A DNA stretch of 13,763 nt from Bordetella parapertussis (GTDB lineage Bacteria; Pseudomonadota; Gammaproteobacteria; Burkholderiales; Burkholderiaceae_A), in assembly GCA_945862305.1 (NCBI GenBank), contig CAMAXF010000017.1:1-13763 (forward strand). Direction: 5' to 3'. Below the pieces are notes generated by a model that was given only the letters and a program-made list of their open reading frames with translations, was not told the origin of the DNA and did no database searches. Every line of letters begins with the position of its first letter. Within the stretch, counting starts at the first letter, position 1. This document shows positions 13,690 through 13,763 of this stretch, piece by piece. The position numbers and the translations under genes were made by a program.

Positions 13690-13763
13690 GGCGGGATGGC
13701 AGAGTGGTTATGCAGCGGCCTGCAAAGCCGTGTACCTCGGTTCGATTCCGGGTCCCGCCTCCA
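13690..13763 (+). tRNA. tRNA-Cys (anticodon GCA)
   Basis: 74 nt with encoded CCA ending at the last base of the window. Acceptor GGCGGGA pairs with TCCCGCC, followed by discriminator T, as expected for tRNA-Cys (U73). The anticodon loop CTGCAAA has GCA at 13722-13724 and the T-loop is GTTCGATTCC. It follows tRNA-Gly by 12 bp and is probably on the same transcript. Confidence 0.96.

Overview
The window is GC-rich, gene-dense bacterial chromosome with no sign of plasmid, phage, insertion sequence or CRISPR. Its right end carries gloA, pgsA, tRNA-Gly(GCC) and tRNA-Cys(GCA), an order I associate with Betaproteobacteria (Burkholderiales). The FixJ-type two-component pair, the bactofilin and the possible adhesin-E-like protein fit that assignment. 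The placement is an inference from gene content and order, not from a search.

Layout. 1-149: end of an unrecognised membrane protein. 210-1194: two divergent small exported-protein genes whose 5' ends touch or overlap. 1231-4724 (minus): FHA-domain protein, PP2C-type phosphatase, membrane-anchored kinase-like protein and, 98 bp further on, a bactofilin. 4742-8873 (plus, only 17 bp from the FHA gene): a large SEDS (RodA/FtsW-like) glycosyltransferase, a penicillin-binding-protein-like transpeptidase and a 93-residue soluble protein of unknown function. 8870-11659 (minus): a Ser/Pro-rich lipoprotein, a small Xre-like protein, a 7-TM sensor histidine kinase and its LuxR/FixJ-type response regulator. 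11678-12535 (minus): aldo/keto reductase. 12578-13763 (plus): glyoxalase I, phosphatidylglycerophosphate synthase and two tRNA genes.

The main point of interest is 1231-8873. FHA, PP2C, Ser/Thr-type kinase, SEDS and PBP occur together in the actinobacterial pknA/pknB locus (fhaA-fhaB-pstP-rodA-pbpA-pknA-pknB in Mycobacterium), where phosphorylation controls septal and polar wall synthesis. Here what looks like the same set of parts lies in a probable betaproteobacterium, split into two back-to-back operons, with a bactofilin added. Several parts are non-canonical. The kinase has no glycine-rich N-lobe and has DFS instead of DFG. The FHA domain lacks the usual Asn motif. The SEDS protein has a periplasmic domain of about 175 residues after TM1 and lacks the usual Glu-Glu motif. 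The PBP keeps SxxK and KTGT, but its SxN motif is not recognisable, and it is unusually rich in cysteine. I infer a dedicated, phospho-regulated and probably accessory peptidoglycan synthase module, perhaps positioned by the bactofilin.

The rest is ordinary housekeeping or signalling. Transcription signals are weak throughout. Several genes (gloA, the FHA gene, the SEDS gene) lack a clear Shine-Dalgarno sequence, and their start codons lie very close to candidate -10 elements or to divergent neighbours. There is no gene-free stretch over 300 bases.
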